A DNA stretch of 64,000 nt from JAIVGV01 sp036389335 (GCA_036389335.1 DASVQC010000092.1:124001-188000), one strand, 5' to 3'. Shown: positions 7,261 to 17,645, counted from the stretch's first letter. Translations and numbers: made by a program. The notes: generated from the letters alone by a model not told the origin.

Positions 7261-10200
7261 ATGATATCTCGCAGACGTTTCGTCGCCGCAACCCTGTTCG
7301 CCCTGCTGGCGTTTGCCGCGCCCGCGTGGGCGCAGAGCGACCGCGGCACCATCACCGGCACGGTCACCGACCCGGGCGGGGCGGTCGTCGGGAAGGCCAA
7401 GGTCACCGCCACGGGACTCGATACGGGGACGGTGCGGGAGGTGACCACGAGCGACGACGGCCATTACACGCTGCCGGAGCTGAAGGCGGAGCGCTACCGC
7501 ATCGCCGTCGAGGCGCAGGGCTTCAAGACGGCCACCGTCGACGACTTCAAGGTCGCGGTGCAGGTGACGCACAGTCTCGACTTCAAGCTCGAAGTCGGCA
7601 CGGTCAGCGAGGTGGTGAACGTGACGGGCGATTCCGCCGTCGCCGTCCAGACCGACACGCCCGTCCGGCAGTCGAACGTCACCGAGCGGCAGATCAAAGA
7701 ACTCCCCTTGGTCGTGGGCTCGGAGTTCGCCGGGCGCACGCCGCTCTCCTTCATCTTCCTCGACAGCAACGTCGCGACCGGGGCCAGCAGCAACCAGAAC
7801 ACCAACACGACGAACTTCCGCGTGAGCGGCGGGCAGGCCCTCGGCACGGAAATCCTGATCGACGGCGCGGCCACGCGGCGCACGCAGAACGGCACCTTCT
7901 TCTCGGAGGTCGCGCCGGGGCCGAACGCCTTTCAGGAGTTCACGCTCTCGACCTCGACCTACTCGGCTGAGTTCGGCAACTCTTCGGGCGGCATCGTCAA
8001 CTTCACTCTCAAGTCGGGCGGCAACGAGTTCCACGGCGAAGCCTACGACCTCTTGCAGAACGAGAAGCTGAACGCCAACTCGTTCCGCAACAACGCCGCC
8101 GGGCGCAACGCCCGCGGCGAGGAGAGACTCCCGCGCAACCGCGACAACCAGAACGACTTCGGCTTCAACGTCAGCGGCCCCGTCTACCTGCCCCGCTTCG
8201 GCGAGGGCGGCCCCTCCACGTGGAGCGGCAGGAACAAGGCGTTCTTCTTCTTCAACTACGAGGGCTACCGCTTCAAGGAGGGCGCGAACACGATCCTCAC
8301 CGTGCCGACCGCGAGGATGCGCACGGGCGACTTCTCGGAGCTTCTGACTGACCCGTACGTCTTGCAGTTCTGTCGGGAGCGTAATAATGCCGGTCAGTGT
8401 ACCGTCCGCGGGCCGATTCAGATTTACGATCCGCGCCAGCCGGCGGGCACACGCGTGGCGATCCCCGGCAACCGCCTCGACCAGTACCTCGGCGGCGCGC
8501 GCATCGACCCGGCGGGCTTCAACTCGCTCCAGTTCTTCCCGCTCCCGAACACGACCGGCCCCCTCGGCTCGACCGTCTTCCAGAACTACATCTCGCAGGG
8601 CGTCCGCCCGACGGACATGAACCAGTACACGGCCAAGATAGACGTGGCGGTGTCGGACAAGCAGCACATCAACGGCAGCTACTCGTCGCGCAAGAACGAC
8701 CGCATCGCGGGCGATCCGATCCCGCGCTTCCCGCTCCCGTTCACGTCGCAGGGGGCCTTCAACCAGCTCTTCAAGTCGCACTTCTTCCGCCTCCAGGACG
8801 ACTACACCTTCTCGCCGTCGCTGCTCAACCACTTCAACCTCGGCTTCACGCGCTACGACGTGGCGAACCGCAACACGACCGACCCGTTCAACACGGCCTC
8901 GCTCGGCTTCCCCGTCAACGCCACGCAGAACAGCGCCTTCCCGCGCCTCGGCTTCCCCGGCTACGGCGACCCGGTCTCTTCCGACGACCCGCGCGCGTAT
9001 CAGGACATCGGCTCGACCTTCTTCACCGATCACATCCTCGACACCCAGTGGCAGCTCTCCGACTTCGCGACCTTCGTCACCGGGCGGCACACGGCCAAGT
9101 TCGGCGCGGACGTCCGCCTCGGGCAGTTCAACTTCCGCCAGCGGATCGACCCCGGCGGCTCGTTCAACTTCCGCCACGATCAGACCGCCGCCGACCGCGA
9201 CCCCAACGGCGGCTGGCCCATCGCCAGTCTCATCACGGGCGCGACCGAGTTCTCTTTCAACACGACGAACTCCGTCGACCCGGCCTTCCGGCAGTTGACG
9301 CAAGGCTACTTCGTCCAGGACGACTTCAAGCTGCGGCAGAACCTGACGATCAACCTCGGCGTGCGCTACGACCTGCCGGGCCTGCGCACCGAGGCGCACG
9401 ACCGCTTCCGCGGCTTCGATCCGACGAAGCCTAACCCGGAGGCGGGCGGGCGGCTCGGAGCCATCGCGGGCGCGAGCGGGCAGGGCGGCGTGCAGGCCGA
9501 CCGGCGCACGCTCGCCAAGCCCGACAAGTCGAACTTCGGGCCCCGCGCGGGCTTCGCCTACTCGTGGGACAGCCGCACGGTCGTGCGCGGGGGCATCGGG
9601 CTCTACTACGCGCCGATCATCTACGGCTTCGAGGGCGGCAACGTCCTCGACACCGGGCTCATCGGCTACAACACGGGGAGCGGCCCGCGCACGCCCGACG
9701 GGCGCAACGCGCGCTTCTTCCTGTCGAGCTACCCCTCGATCCCGGCGGTCTGCCCCACCTGCCAGTTCCTCGGCAGCGACGTGCAGTTCTTCGACCCCGA
9801 CTTCAAGACGGGCCGCACCGTGCAGTACAGCCTCGACGTGCAGCGCGAGCTGCCTTACAAGTTCGTCGCCTCGGTCGGCTACATCGGCCACAAGGCGACC
9901 CGTCTGCGCTCGAACTTCAGGCGTCTGAACGCGCTGCCCTTCAACGCGCTCAGGCTCGGCTTCCCCATCCTCAACATGTCGCTGGCGAGCGCGCTCGCCG
10001 ACCCGGCCATCGTCACCTACGCGCAGAGCGTCGGCTCGCCGCTCCCGTCGAGCCCGAACGCCGTCTTCCCCGGATTCAACGGCAACGTCGCGCAGGCGCT
10101 CAAGCCCTTCCCGCAGTACAACCGCATCAACAACATTCTGGAGAGTCAGGGCCGCAGCGACTACAACGCCATGCAGGCGAAGCTCGAACGGCGCTTCTCG

Positions 10201-11004
10201 AGCGGCATCCAGTTCGGCGTCTCCTACACCTTCTCGAAACTCATCACGAACGCGTCCGAGGACATCTTCGGCGGCTCTCCTCTCGCGGGCGTGTTGCAGA
10301 ACCCGTTCGACACCTCCTCGCAGCGCGCCGTCTCGCCCAACAACCCGGCGCACGTCGCCGTCATCAACTATTTGGTCGAGCTTCCGTTCGGCAAGGGCAA
10401 GCGGTTCCTGAACGGGGGCGGCGCGCTCGACCGCGTCGTCGGCGGCTGGCAGTTCTCCGGCATCCACCGCTACCAGTCGGGCGTGCCGCTGACGTTCTTC
10501 ACCTCCAACAGCGCCAACACGGAGTTCCTGCAGTTGACGGGCTACCTCGGCAACCTCCGCCTGAACGCGACGGGCCAGCCCGTCGAAGGCAGCGGCACCT
10601 TCTTCGACGCGCGGCTCGGCCAGCAGGTCATCAACCCCGCCGCCTTCGTCGCGCCGCCGCTGTTCGGATCGGGCTTCAACAACAACCCGAGCGGCGCGGC
10701 CATCGGCTCGGCTAACTACGCCGCCTACTACGCGAACCCGCGCCGCTTCTTCGGCACGACCGCGCCGACGCTCTCGAACGTCCTCTCCGACTCGTTCTCC
10801 AGCGAAGACATCAGCCTGCTCAAGAAGACGCGCATCACCGAGTCCGTGACGCTCGAACTCGGGGCTGAGGCGTTCAACATCTTCAACCGCCACCGCTTCT
10901 TCTTCCCGACGACCGACCTGATCGACCCGGGCAACTTCGGGTTCGAGAGCGTCAACTTCGACCCGCCGCGGCGCGTACAGCTCCGCGTGCGGCTCCTCTT
11001 CTAG
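7261..11004 (+). CDS. TonB-dependent receptor, Oar-like (receptor 1)
   Basis: Outer-membrane transporter of 1247 residues. Signal peptide to about residue 24 (ending APAWA), then a carboxypeptidase-regulatory-like beta domain (about 28-110: ITGTVTDPGGAVVGKAKV ... YTLPELKAERYRIAVEAQGF), a plug with RQIKELPL near 140 and DGAATRRTQNG near 205, the segment SGGIVNFTLKSGGNEFHGEA near 245, and a long beta-barrel ending in a terminal Phe (RVRLLF), the usual outer-membrane assembly signal. This architecture is that of Oar-type receptors abundant in Acidobacteriota. No SusD partner follows; the next gene is a TPR protein. Likely substrate is an oligosaccharide released by neighbouring hydrolases, judged from context only. 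A promoter with LacI-type operators is seen upstream. ATG chosen for its GGAGGGG box. Confidence 0.93.
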   Translation: MISRRRFVAATLFALLAFAAPAWAQSDRGTITGTVTDPGGAVVGKAKVTATGLDTGTVREVTTSDDGHYTLPELKAERYRIAVEAQGFKTATVDDFKVAVQVTHSLDFKLEVGTVSEVVNVTGDSAVAVQTDTPVRQSNVTERQIKELPLVVGSEFAGRTPLSFIFLDSNVATGASSNQNTNTTNFRVSGGQALGTEILIDGAATRRTQNGTFFSEVAPGPNAFQEFTLSTSTYSAEFGNSSGGIVNFTLKSGGNEFHGEAYDLLQNEKLNANSFRNNAAGRNARGEERLPRNRDNQNDFGFNVSGPVYLPRFGEGGPSTWSGRNKAFFFFNYEGYRFKEGANTILTVPTARMRTGDFSELLTDPYVLQFCRERNNAGQCTVRGPIQIYDPRQPAGTRVAIPGNRLDQYLGGARIDPAGFNSLQFFPLPNTTGPLGSTVFQNYISQGVRPTDMNQYTAKIDVAVSDKQHINGSYSSRKNDRIAGDPIPRFPLPFTSQGAFNQLFKSHFFRLQDDYTFSPSLLNHFNLGFTRYDVANRNTTDPFNTASLGFPVNATQNSAFPRLGFPGYGDPVSSDDPRAYQDIGSTFFTDHILDTQWQLSDFATFVTGRHTAKFGADVRLGQFNFRQRIDPGGSFNFRHDQTAADRDPNGGWPIASLITGATEFSFNTTNSVDPAFRQLTQGYFVQDDFKLRQNLTINLGVRYDLPGLRTEAHDRFRGFDPTKPNPEAGGRLGAIAGASGQGGVQADRRTLAKPDKSNFGPRAGFAYSWDSRTVVRGGIGLYYAPIIYGFEGGNVLDTGLIGYNTGSGPRTPDGRNARFFLSSYPSIPAVCPTCQFLGSDVQFFDPDFKTGRTVQYSLDVQRELPYKFVASVGYIGHKATRLRSNFRRLNALPFNALRLGFPILNMSLASALADPAIVTYAQSVGSPLPSSPNAVFPGFNGNVAQALKPFPQYNRINNILESQGRSDYNAMQAKLERRFSSGIQFGVSYTFSKLITNASEDIFGGSPLAGVLQNPFDTSSQRAVSPNNPAHVAVINYLVELPFGKGKRFLNGGGALDRVVGGWQFSGIHRYQSGVPLTFFTSNSANTEFLQLTGYLGNLRLNATGQPVEGSGTFFDARLGQQVINPAAFVAPPLFGSGFNNNPSGAAIGSANYAAYYANPRRFFGTTAPTLSNVLSDSFSSEDISLLKKTRITESVTLELGAEAFNIFNRHRFFFPTTDLIDPGNFGFESVNFDPPRRVQLRVRLLF

Positions 11005-11034
11005 TTCTGCCGAACGACCGGCACCGGGCGGCGC

Positions 11035-12828
11035 GTGGAAGGTTTTCGCCGAACTCTTCCCGCGCCGCCCGCGCCTTTTGTCACGCCCCGATTTTCGGGA
11101 CCCGACGACGAAGTGATACTGCCGCGCAAGACTCTCTGTGTGACGCGAAGTGCGCGGGCGCTCGCCGCCGCCCTGTGCTGCGCCGCCGCGCACGCCCCCT
11201 TGGCCCCGCCCGCGGGCGCAGCCGTCGCCGCGGCCCCTCAGCGGAGCGCCGTGCGGACGCCCGCTGCGACGAGGGCCGACGGCGGGCGCGCCGCGGCGTT
11301 GCTGGCCGAAGGCAGGGCCGCGCTCGAACGCGGCGACGAAGCGTCGGCGCGCTCCGCCTTCAGCCGTGCCCTCGCCTCCGAGCCCGACAACGTTGACGCG
11401 CACACCTACCTCGGCGTGCTCGCCGACCGCGCGGGCGATCTGAAGGAAGCCGAGCGGCACTTCTCCGCCGCCGCCGCCGCCGCGCCGTTCTCCGCCTCGG
11501 CGCGCAACAACTACGGCGCGGTGCTCGTCCGCCTCGGGCGCACGCAGCTCGCCGCCGCGCAGTTCGAGGCTTCACTGAAGCTCGACCCCGCGCAGCCGAA
11601 CGCGCTCGTCAACCTCGCGCAGATGCGCTCCGCCTCCGGCAAGACGGAAGACCTGCGCGCCGCGCGCGAGCTGTTGCGGCGCGCCATGCGCGTCGCGCCC
11701 GACGCCGAGATCGCACGCGCGCTCGTCGCCGTCGAGCTGCGCCTCGGCGACAGGGGCGCCGCCGCCGCCGCCTACCGCGACTACGCCGCGCGCGCCGCCG
11801 AGTCCTCAGCGCCCGCGGCGTCCGCCTCCCCGCCGCCTTCCGCCGCCTCGCGGGTCGAACTTGGGCGGGCGCTGCTCGAAGGCGGGCTGATCGACGAGGC
11901 GGTCGGCGAGCTGACGGCGGCTGTCGCGTCCGACCCCGCGGACGCGTCTGCCGTGGTCGCGCTCGCGCGCGCGCACATGAGCCGCAAGGAGATCGCCGCC
12001 GCAGGGCGCGCGCTTGAGTCCGCCGTGGCGCGCGGGCTCGACGCCGCGCCCGTCTACGCGGAACTCGCCGACGTGTATCAGGCGGCGGGTCGCGTCGAGA
12101 ACGCGATCCCCGCCATGCGCCTCGCGCTCGCGCGCGATCCTAAGAACGAGGCTTACCACTTCCGCTACGGGCTGCTGCTGATGGACGCCAGCGCGCCAGC
12201 CGCTTCGATCATCCGCCTGCGCGAGGCGATCAAGGAGTTCCCCTCCTCGGCGCGCATCTGGCTCGCCCTCGGCATCGCGCAGTTGACCGGCGGCAATAAC
12301 GGCGACGCCGAAGAGTCTTTCAGGCGTTCGCTCGAACTCGATCCGCAGTCCGTCCCCGCCCTCGGCTACCTCGGCACGACCCACGCCGAGCGCGGCGACT
12401 ACGCGCAGGCGCTCGCCTTCTACGAGCGCGCCATCGCCGCGGACGGGAAGCAGGGTGTGGTCTACTACCTCGCCGCCGACACCATGCTCAAGCTGCCCGG
12501 CGGGGACGGGGAGAAGGCGGAGCGTTACCTCGCGCGCGCCATCGCCCTCGATCCGACGCTCGCCGCGGCGCGACTCGCGCTCGCCAAAATCTACGAGCGC
12601 GCGGGGCAATGGGCGGACGCCGCGACGCACCTCGAACGCGCCGTCCAGCTCGCGCCCGATCTGAACGAAGCCCACTACCACCTCGGCAGGGTCTACCAGC
12701 GGCTCGGGCGCGCCGAAGACGCCCGGCGCGAGATGGCCCTCTTTAAGGAGCGGAGCGACACCGAGAAGCAGCGGCGCGAGGCCGAGCGGCGCGATCTCGT
12801 CCGGCGTCTCGCCGGCGTGCGCTTCTGA
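11035..12828 (+). CDS. exported tetratricopeptide repeat protein
   Basis: Up to 597 residues; Ala/Arg-rich N-terminus with a signal peptide, then at least ten TPR helix pairs from about residue 85 to 575 (motifs such as AHTYLGVLADRAGDLKEAE, ALGYLGTTHAERGDYAQALA, AHYHLGRVYQRLGRAEDA). TPR arrays are protein-interaction scaffolds. It follows TonB receptor 1 by 30 bp and overlaps the next gene region, so all three are probably co-transcribed. GTG at 11035 is the longest start; GTG at 11113 or 11140 would put a cleaner signal peptide at the N-terminus (VTRSARALAAALCC...) and may be the true start. The same TonB-TPR order recurs at 46455-52234, which suggests a functional link to receptor function. 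Confidence 0.85.
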   Translation: MEGFRRTLPAPPAPFVTPRFSGPDDEVILPRKTLCVTRSARALAAALCCAAAHAPLAPPAGAAVAAAPQRSAVRTPAATRADGGRAAALLAEGRAALERGDEASARSAFSRALASEPDNVDAHTYLGVLADRAGDLKEAERHFSAAAAAAPFSASARNNYGAVLVRLGRTQLAAAQFEASLKLDPAQPNALVNLAQMRSASGKTEDLRAARELLRRAMRVAPDAEIARALVAVELRLGDRGAAAAAYRDYAARAAESSAPAASASPPPSAASRVELGRALLEGGLIDEAVGELTAAVASDPADASAVVALARAHMSRKEIAAAGRALESAVARGLDAAPVYAELADVYQAAGRVENAIPAMRLALARDPKNEAYHFRYGLLLMDASAPAASIIRLREAIKEFPSSARIWLALGIAQLTGGNNGDAEESFRRSLELDPQSVPALGYLGTTHAERGDYAQALAFYERAIAADGKQGVVYYLAADTMLKLPGGDGEKAERYLARAIALDPTLAAARLALAKIYERAGQWADAATHLERAVQLAPDLNEAHYHLGRVYQRLGRAEDARREMALFKERSDTEKQRREAERRDLVRRLAGVRF

Positions 12829-12851
12829 TGCCGCGCCGAAGCAAGGGGAAA

Positions 12852-13592
12852 ATGATGACCACGAGGATCAACAGCGCCGCCGCCCGTTTCGCGCTCGCGT
12901 CGCTCTGCGCCCTACTGTCGCCGCCCTCGGCGGGCGACACGCGCGGGCAGGGCGCGCCGACCAGCCCGCCCGCGCAGACCGCCGCGCCGCAGATGGAGCA
13001 GTGGGGCGACGGGTTCGACGGCACTTCGCTCGACGAGTCCAAGTGGGAACGCTTCACGTTCGAGGGCGGGGGCGGGGGCAAGCTCGAAGTGGCGGACGGC
13101 CAGCTCCGCCTGCGCAGCCCGAACAAGACGCGCGCGGGCGTGCGCTCGAAGCAGACGTTCACCGCCGACCGCTTCAGCGTCGAAGCGGTGGTAGCGAAGG
13201 CCGGGCCGCAGTTGCCGGACGCGGGCGACAGGGCGGCCCCCATCGGGTTCGCCACGCTCGCGATCCTCTTCGACGGGTCGGGGCGCAACCGCATCGAGTG
13301 GATCAACACGAGCGAGCGCACCCTCGAAGCGTGGGCGGTCGTGGACGGCACGGGCGAGCGGCTCGACAACCGCAAGCTCGCGCTGAAATTCGACAACCCG
13401 GTGCTGGCCGTCGTCCGCCGCGGCGACGAGTTTTTGTTCGTCGTCAACAAGCCGGACGGCGCGCCGCAGGACGCGCAGATCGCGCTCACGAAGACGGTGA
13501 AGAATCTGCCGCGCTCGTTCCGCGTCATGCTCTACGGCTTCGGCTCGTCGCAGAACAACTGGGACTCCGTGCGCGTCGTCACGGCGAAGTGA
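12852..13592 (+). CDS. exported concanavalin-A-like (jelly-roll) protein
   Basis: About 246 residues from ATG 12852, chosen because AAGGGG lies 4 nt upstream; an ATG at 12828 overlaps the preceding stop but lacks a site. Signal peptide then a single beta-rich domain: GFDGTSLDESKWERF at the start resembles the opening of LamG/GH16/DUF1080-like jelly rolls, followed by GQLRLRSP, FSVEAVV, ATLAILFDGSGRNRIEW and VKNLPRSFRVMLYGFGSSQNNWDSV. No GH16 E-x-D-x-E motif is present, so a catalytic role is not supported; carbohydrate binding is the better guess. It sits 12 bp before a GH2 enzyme and probably shares its transcript. Confidence 0.75.
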   Translation: MMTTRINSAAARFALASLCALLSPPSAGDTRGQGAPTSPPAQTAAPQMEQWGDGFDGTSLDESKWERFTFEGGGGGKLEVADGQLRLRSPNKTRAGVRSKQTFTADRFSVEAVVAKAGPQLPDAGDRAAPIGFATLAILFDGSGRNRIEWINTSERTLEAWAVVDGTGERLDNRKLALKFDNPVLAVVRRGDEFLFVVNKPDGAPQDAQIALTKTVKNLPRSFRVMLYGFGSSQNNWDSVRVVTAK

Positions 13593-13604
13593 GGTCGGCT
13601 GACT

Positions 13605-16463
13605 TTGATTAAGCTGAGGGGAAACGGGGGGCGGATCGCTTTGTGCGCCGGGTGGCTGCTCGCCGCCGCGCTCTCGGCGCGCGCGCAGGCGGTCAAGCTC
13701 GACGGCGGCTGGCAGTTCGTCCCCGACCGGTCGGGCGCGCTCAAGGTCTCCGATCTCGCCGGCGCGCGGGGTTGGCGCGACGCGCGCGTCGGGCTCTCGT
13801 GGAACGCGCAGTTCGCAGACCTGCGCGACTACATGGGCGCGGCGTGGTACCGCACGACCCTCCCCGCGCCCGATCTGCGCGGCGGGCGGCGCGCGCTCCT
13901 GCGCTTCGGCGCGTGCGACTACTACGCGGAGGTCTTCGTCAACGGTCGCAAAGTGGGCCAGCACGAGGGCGGCTACACGCCCTTCACCTTCGACGTGACC
14001 GAGCACTTGCGCGCGGGCGCGAACGAGCTGGCGGTGCGCGTCGTCGATCCGCCGATGGACGAGAGGGAGAACCGCGCCAGCTTCCCGCAGTTCCTCTACA
14101 ACGAAATCCCGCACGGCAAGCAGAACTGGTACGTCCAGACCGGCGGGCTCTGGCAGCCCGTGTGGCTTGAGGTGAGGCCGAAGTATCACATCAGCGGGTT
14201 GCAGGTTTACCCCAAGCCCGACGGCGGGATCGGCGCGTGCGTCAACGCTAACCATCTCACCGCGACCGACAGGAGCCTGAAAATCTCTCTCTCTAACAGC
14301 TTCGCCGCGCAGGTGATCGACCCGGAGGGGAAGGCTCACAAACTCGCCATGGGGGTGGCCTCGGGCGGGACGGTCTGCTTCCACGGCAAGATAGATAACC
14401 CGCGCCTGTGGAGCGTCGAGCGCCCCGCCCTTTACAAAATTGAGGCCGCGCTGGGGGATGATCGGGTGAGCGACCGCTTCGGCTTCCGCGCGTTCGAGGC
14501 GCGCGACGGGAAGTTCTACCTCAACGGCGCGCCGTTCTACATGCGCGCGGCGCTCGATCAGGACTTCTACCCGGAGACGATCTACACGCCGCCCTCGAAA
14601 GAGTACGTGCGCGCCCAGATGCTCAAGGCCAAGCGGATGGGCCTGAACCTGCTGCGCTGCCACATCAAGGTCTGCTCGCCCGAATACCTCGAAGCGGCGG
14701 ACGAGGTCGGCCTACTCGTCTGGTACGAGGTGCCTTCGTGGAACGACGAGCACCACTTCGCCGAGGTCGCGGCCAAGCGCGGCGAGAGGATTTTCGACGA
14801 GATGGTCGAGCGCGACTGGAACCACCCGTCAATCGTCATCCAGTCGATCATCAACGAGGGGTGGGGGGCCGATCTGCCCGGCGGCGCCGAGAGCCGCCGC
14901 TGGCTGCGCGCGGAGTACGACCGCGCCAAGCGTCTGACCGCGCCCTTGGGTCGCGTCATCGTCGACAACAGCGCGTGCTGCGACAACTTCCACCTGAAGA
15001 CCGACATCGAGGACAACCACCGCTACAACTCGATCCCCGACTACTACCGCGACTTCGACAAGTGGGTCGCCGACTTCGCCGCGCGCCCCAAGTGGAACTT
15101 CAGCCCGCACGGCGACGCCGAGCCGACGGGCCGCGAGCCGCTCGTCGTCTCCGAGTTCGGCAACTGGGGCCTGCCGCAACTGCCGAAGGAGCTGCCGTGG
15201 TGGTTCGGGCGCGACTTCGGCGGTCGCCCCGTCACGCGCCCCGCCGGCCTCTTCGAGCGGTTCGCGGAGTTCCGCCTCGGCCCCGTCTTCGGCGACTACC
15301 GCGCGCTCGCCGAGGCGACGCAGTGGCATCAGTTCGCCTCGCTCAAACACGAAATCGAGGAGATTCGCCGCCACGCGCCCATCCAAGGCTACGTCATCAC
15401 CGAGTTCACAGACATCAACTGGGAGGCCAACGGCCTGATGTCGATGTGGCGCGAGCCGAAGGCCTACGCCGCCGAGTTGACGAAAATCCAGCAGGACGAT
15501 CTCCTCATCGCGCGCACCGACAAGCACAACTACGCGGGCGGCGAGCCCGTCAACTTCGAAGTCCTGCTCTCGCACTACAGCGCGCGCGATCTCCGCGGCG
15601 CGCAAGTTTCTTGGCGCACGGAAGCGGGCAGGCTCGTCGCGACTCGGAAGATCGAGACGGCGGTCGCGCCCGCGTCCGCCACCCCGGTCGCGCGCCTCAC
15701 GACGCCCGCGCCGCAGGTCACGCGCGCCGCGACGGTGCGCCTCCATCTCCAACTGGGCGACGCGGCGAATCACCTCGTCGCTGAGAACGTCGCTGAGATT
15801 TTCGTCTACCCGAAGCCCGCGCCCGCGACGCAGACCGCGCTCGTCTTCCGCGATCCGTCGCACGCGCTCGGGCTCAAAGAGGAGCAACTCAAGGCCGCGG
15901 GCTACGCGCTGCTCGGCCCCGGCGTCGACACGCGCGCGCTCAACCGCCCGACGCTCATGATCGCTTCGAGTCTTGACGACGCGGTCGCTCGACACCTGCG
16001 CGGCGGCGGTCGCGTGCTGTTGCTCGCCGACTCGGAGGGCGCGCTCCCGCAGGGCTCGCCGCTCAAGGTGACGCCGCGCGAAGGGTCTGACTTGGACGGC
16101 AACTGGGTGACGAACTTCAACTGGGTGCGCCCGGCGTCGCCGTCGCCGTTCGCGCCGCTCGCGTTCACGAAGATCATGGGCTTCGAGTCGGAGCACGTCG
16201 TGCCGCGCTTCGTCGTCCAAGGCGTCGGCGGCGCGGACTACGACGACGTGCTCGCCGGGGTCTTCTACGGGTGGCTGAACAACAACGCGGCGCTCGCTTT
16301 GCAGGCCCGCGCCGGGGATGGGCGGCTCGTGCTGACGACCCTGCGCTTCGACGAGTACGGGCGCGACCCTTACGCGACGCACCTGCTCGACGCGCTCGTC
16401 CGCTACGCGTCCGGCCCCGAGTGCGCGCCGAGGTTCGCCCTCGGCGCGGCGGCCACCCGCTAA
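13605..16463 (+). CDS. glycoside hydrolase family 2 protein
   Basis: 952-residue exported retaining glycosidase. Signal peptide to about residue 28, a sugar-binding jelly-roll (about 30-190, with RRALLRFGACDYYAEVFVNG and GGYTPFTFDVTEHL), an Ig-like domain with FGFRAFEARDGKFYLNG leading into the TIM barrel, the acid/base Glu418 in NEGWG, and the nucleophile Glu517 in SEFGNWG. An extra C-terminal region (about 640-952) has beta-sandwich and Rossmann-like stretches. GH2 covers beta-galactosidase, beta-glucuronidase, beta-mannosidase and arabinosidase-like activities; specificity cannot be fixed. TTG start at 13605 with GAGG about 10 nt upstream. It lies between the jelly-roll protein and the LacI regulator. 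Confidence 0.92.
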   Translation: MIKLRGNGGRIALCAGWLLAAALSARAQAVKLDGGWQFVPDRSGALKVSDLAGARGWRDARVGLSWNAQFADLRDYMGAAWYRTTLPAPDLRGGRRALLRFGACDYYAEVFVNGRKVGQHEGGYTPFTFDVTEHLRAGANELAVRVVDPPMDERENRASFPQFLYNEIPHGKQNWYVQTGGLWQPVWLEVRPKYHISGLQVYPKPDGGIGACVNANHLTATDRSLKISLSNSFAAQVIDPEGKAHKLAMGVASGGTVCFHGKIDNPRLWSVERPALYKIEAALGDDRVSDRFGFRAFEARDGKFYLNGAPFYMRAALDQDFYPETIYTPPSKEYVRAQMLKAKRMGLNLLRCHIKVCSPEYLEAADEVGLLVWYEVPSWNDEHHFAEVAAKRGERIFDEMVERDWNHPSIVIQSIINEGWGADLPGGAESRRWLRAEYDRAKRLTAPLGRVIVDNSACCDNFHLKTDIEDNHRYNSIPDYYRDFDKWVADFAARPKWNFSPHGDAEPTGREPLVVSEFGNWGLPQLPKELPWWFGRDFGGRPVTRPAGLFERFAEFRLGPVFGDYRALAEATQWHQFASLKHEIEEIRRHAPIQGYVITEFTDINWEANGLMSMWREPKAYAAELTKIQQDDLLIARTDKHNYAGGEPVNFEVLLSHYSARDLRGAQVSWRTEAGRLVATRKIETAVAPASATPVARLTTPAPQVTRAATVRLHLQLGDAANHLVAENVAEIFVYPKPAPATQTALVFRDPSHALGLKEEQLKAAGYALLGPGVDTRALNRPTLMIASSLDDAVARHLRGGGRVLLLADSEGALPQGSPLKVTPREGSDLDGNWVTNFNWVRPASPSPFAPLAFTKIMGFESEHVVPRFVVQGVGGADYDDVLAGVFYGWLNNNAALALQARAGDGRLVLTTLRFDEYGRDPYATHLLDALVRYASGPECAPRFALGAAATR

Positions 16464-16589
16464 CGGCGATCACGGGCGCGCCCGGCGCGGCGAGCCGGGA
16501 CGGCGCGACGGCGGGCGCGCGGCGATGATGTAGGAACGAACCGCGGGCGGTAGAATGCCCGCGACCGGTCAGGGCGGACGACAACCCCG

Positions 16590-17624
16590 ATGAGCATCAA
16601 GGATGTGGCGCGCGCGGCTGGCGTCTCGGCTGCCACCGTCTCGCACGTCATCAACAACACCCGGTTCGTCACGGACGTGACGCGCGCCCGCGTGCTGCGC
16701 GCCGTCGCGGAGTGCGACTACTACCCGAACGCGCAGGCGCGCGGGCTCGTCTCGGGCCAGAGCCGCATCCTCGGGCTGATCGTCTCCGACATCGCCAACC
16801 CGTTCTTCCCCGAGTTGATCAAGTCGATCGAGGCGGCGGGGTTCGAGCGCGGCTACGACGTGCTCCTCTCGAACACGAACTACGACCCGGAGCGCACGTC
16901 GCGCTACGTCCGCCGCCTCATCGAGCGGCAGGTGAGCGGGGTCGCGCTCATGACCTCGGAGCTCGACGCGGCGCTCGTGGACGAGTTGGCCCGCAGGCAC
17001 GTCTCGGTCGTCTTCCTCGATCTGGGCGCGCCCGGCGTGAACATGAGCAACCTCTGCATCGAGTACGAGCGCGGCATCGACGAGGCGGTGGGCCACCTCG
17101 CCGCGCTCGGCCACGAGCGGCTCGCCTTCGTCGCCGGCCCCGGCCACCTGCGCTCGGCGGCGAAGCGGCGCGAGGCGTTCGGCCAGAGCTTCCGGCGCTA
17201 CCTGCCCGCCGCCTCGCCGCCCGTGTTCGTCGAGGGCGACTTCAAGTTCGAGGGCGGGCGGCTCGCCGCGCGCGAGCTGCTCGCGCGCCCGGCGCTCCCG
17301 ACCGCCATCATGACGGCCAACGACATGATGGCCTTCGGCGTCCTGCACGAGTGTCTGGCGGCGGGCCTGCGCGTGCCGGAGGACGTCTCGCTCGTCGGCT
17401 TCGACGACGTGGCTTTCGCCACGATCTCGCAGCCGCCGCTGACGACCGTCTGCCTGCCGCGCGCCGAGCTGGGCCGCCTCGCGGTCGAGGCGCTGCTGGC
17501 GACCATCGAGCACCCGGAGCGCAAGGGCGTCGAGATGAGGGTGCCGACTTTTCTGATCGAGCGCGGCTCGACCGCTCCGCCGCGCCGCGCGCGCGGGATG
17601 ACATATAATGGGCCGACAGTTTAA
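16590..17624 (+). CDS. LacI family transcriptional regulator
   Basis: 344 residues. N-terminal lac-type helix-turn-helix (SIKDVARAAGVSAATVSHVI, residues 2-21) and hinge helix (YPNAQARGLVSGQSRILGLIV), then a periplasmic-binding-like effector domain (LIVSDIANPFFPELIKSIE ... TAIMTANDMMAFGVLH ... VSLVGFDDVAFATISQPPLT). Cytoplasmic sugar-responsive repressor. It stands immediately upstream of GH43 and the ABC importer and downstream of GH2, so it most likely controls these genes; LacI-type operators in front of TonB receptor 1 may be a further target. A TAGAAT element at about 16551 has no clear -35. Confidence 0.95.
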   Translation: MSIKDVARAAGVSAATVSHVINNTRFVTDVTRARVLRAVAECDYYPNAQARGLVSGQSRILGLIVSDIANPFFPELIKSIEAAGFERGYDVLLSNTNYDPERTSRYVRRLIERQVSGVALMTSELDAALVDELARRHVSVVFLDLGAPGVNMSNLCIEYERGIDEAVGHLAALGHERLAFVAGPGHLRSAAKRREAFGQSFRRYLPAASPPVFVEGDFKFEGGRLAARELLARPALPTAIMTANDMMAFGVLHECLAAGLRVPEDVSLVGFDDVAFATISQPPLTTVCLPRAELGRLAVEALLATIEHPERKGVEMRVPTFLIERGSTAPPRRARGMTYNGPTV

Positions 17625-17645
17625 GAGCCGGTGGAGGCACAGGGG

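Noticed and set aside
7180..11460. 1426-codon open frame on the minus strand
   Set aside because: Antisense to TonB receptor 1 and part of the TPR gene; no family features, same compositional artefact.
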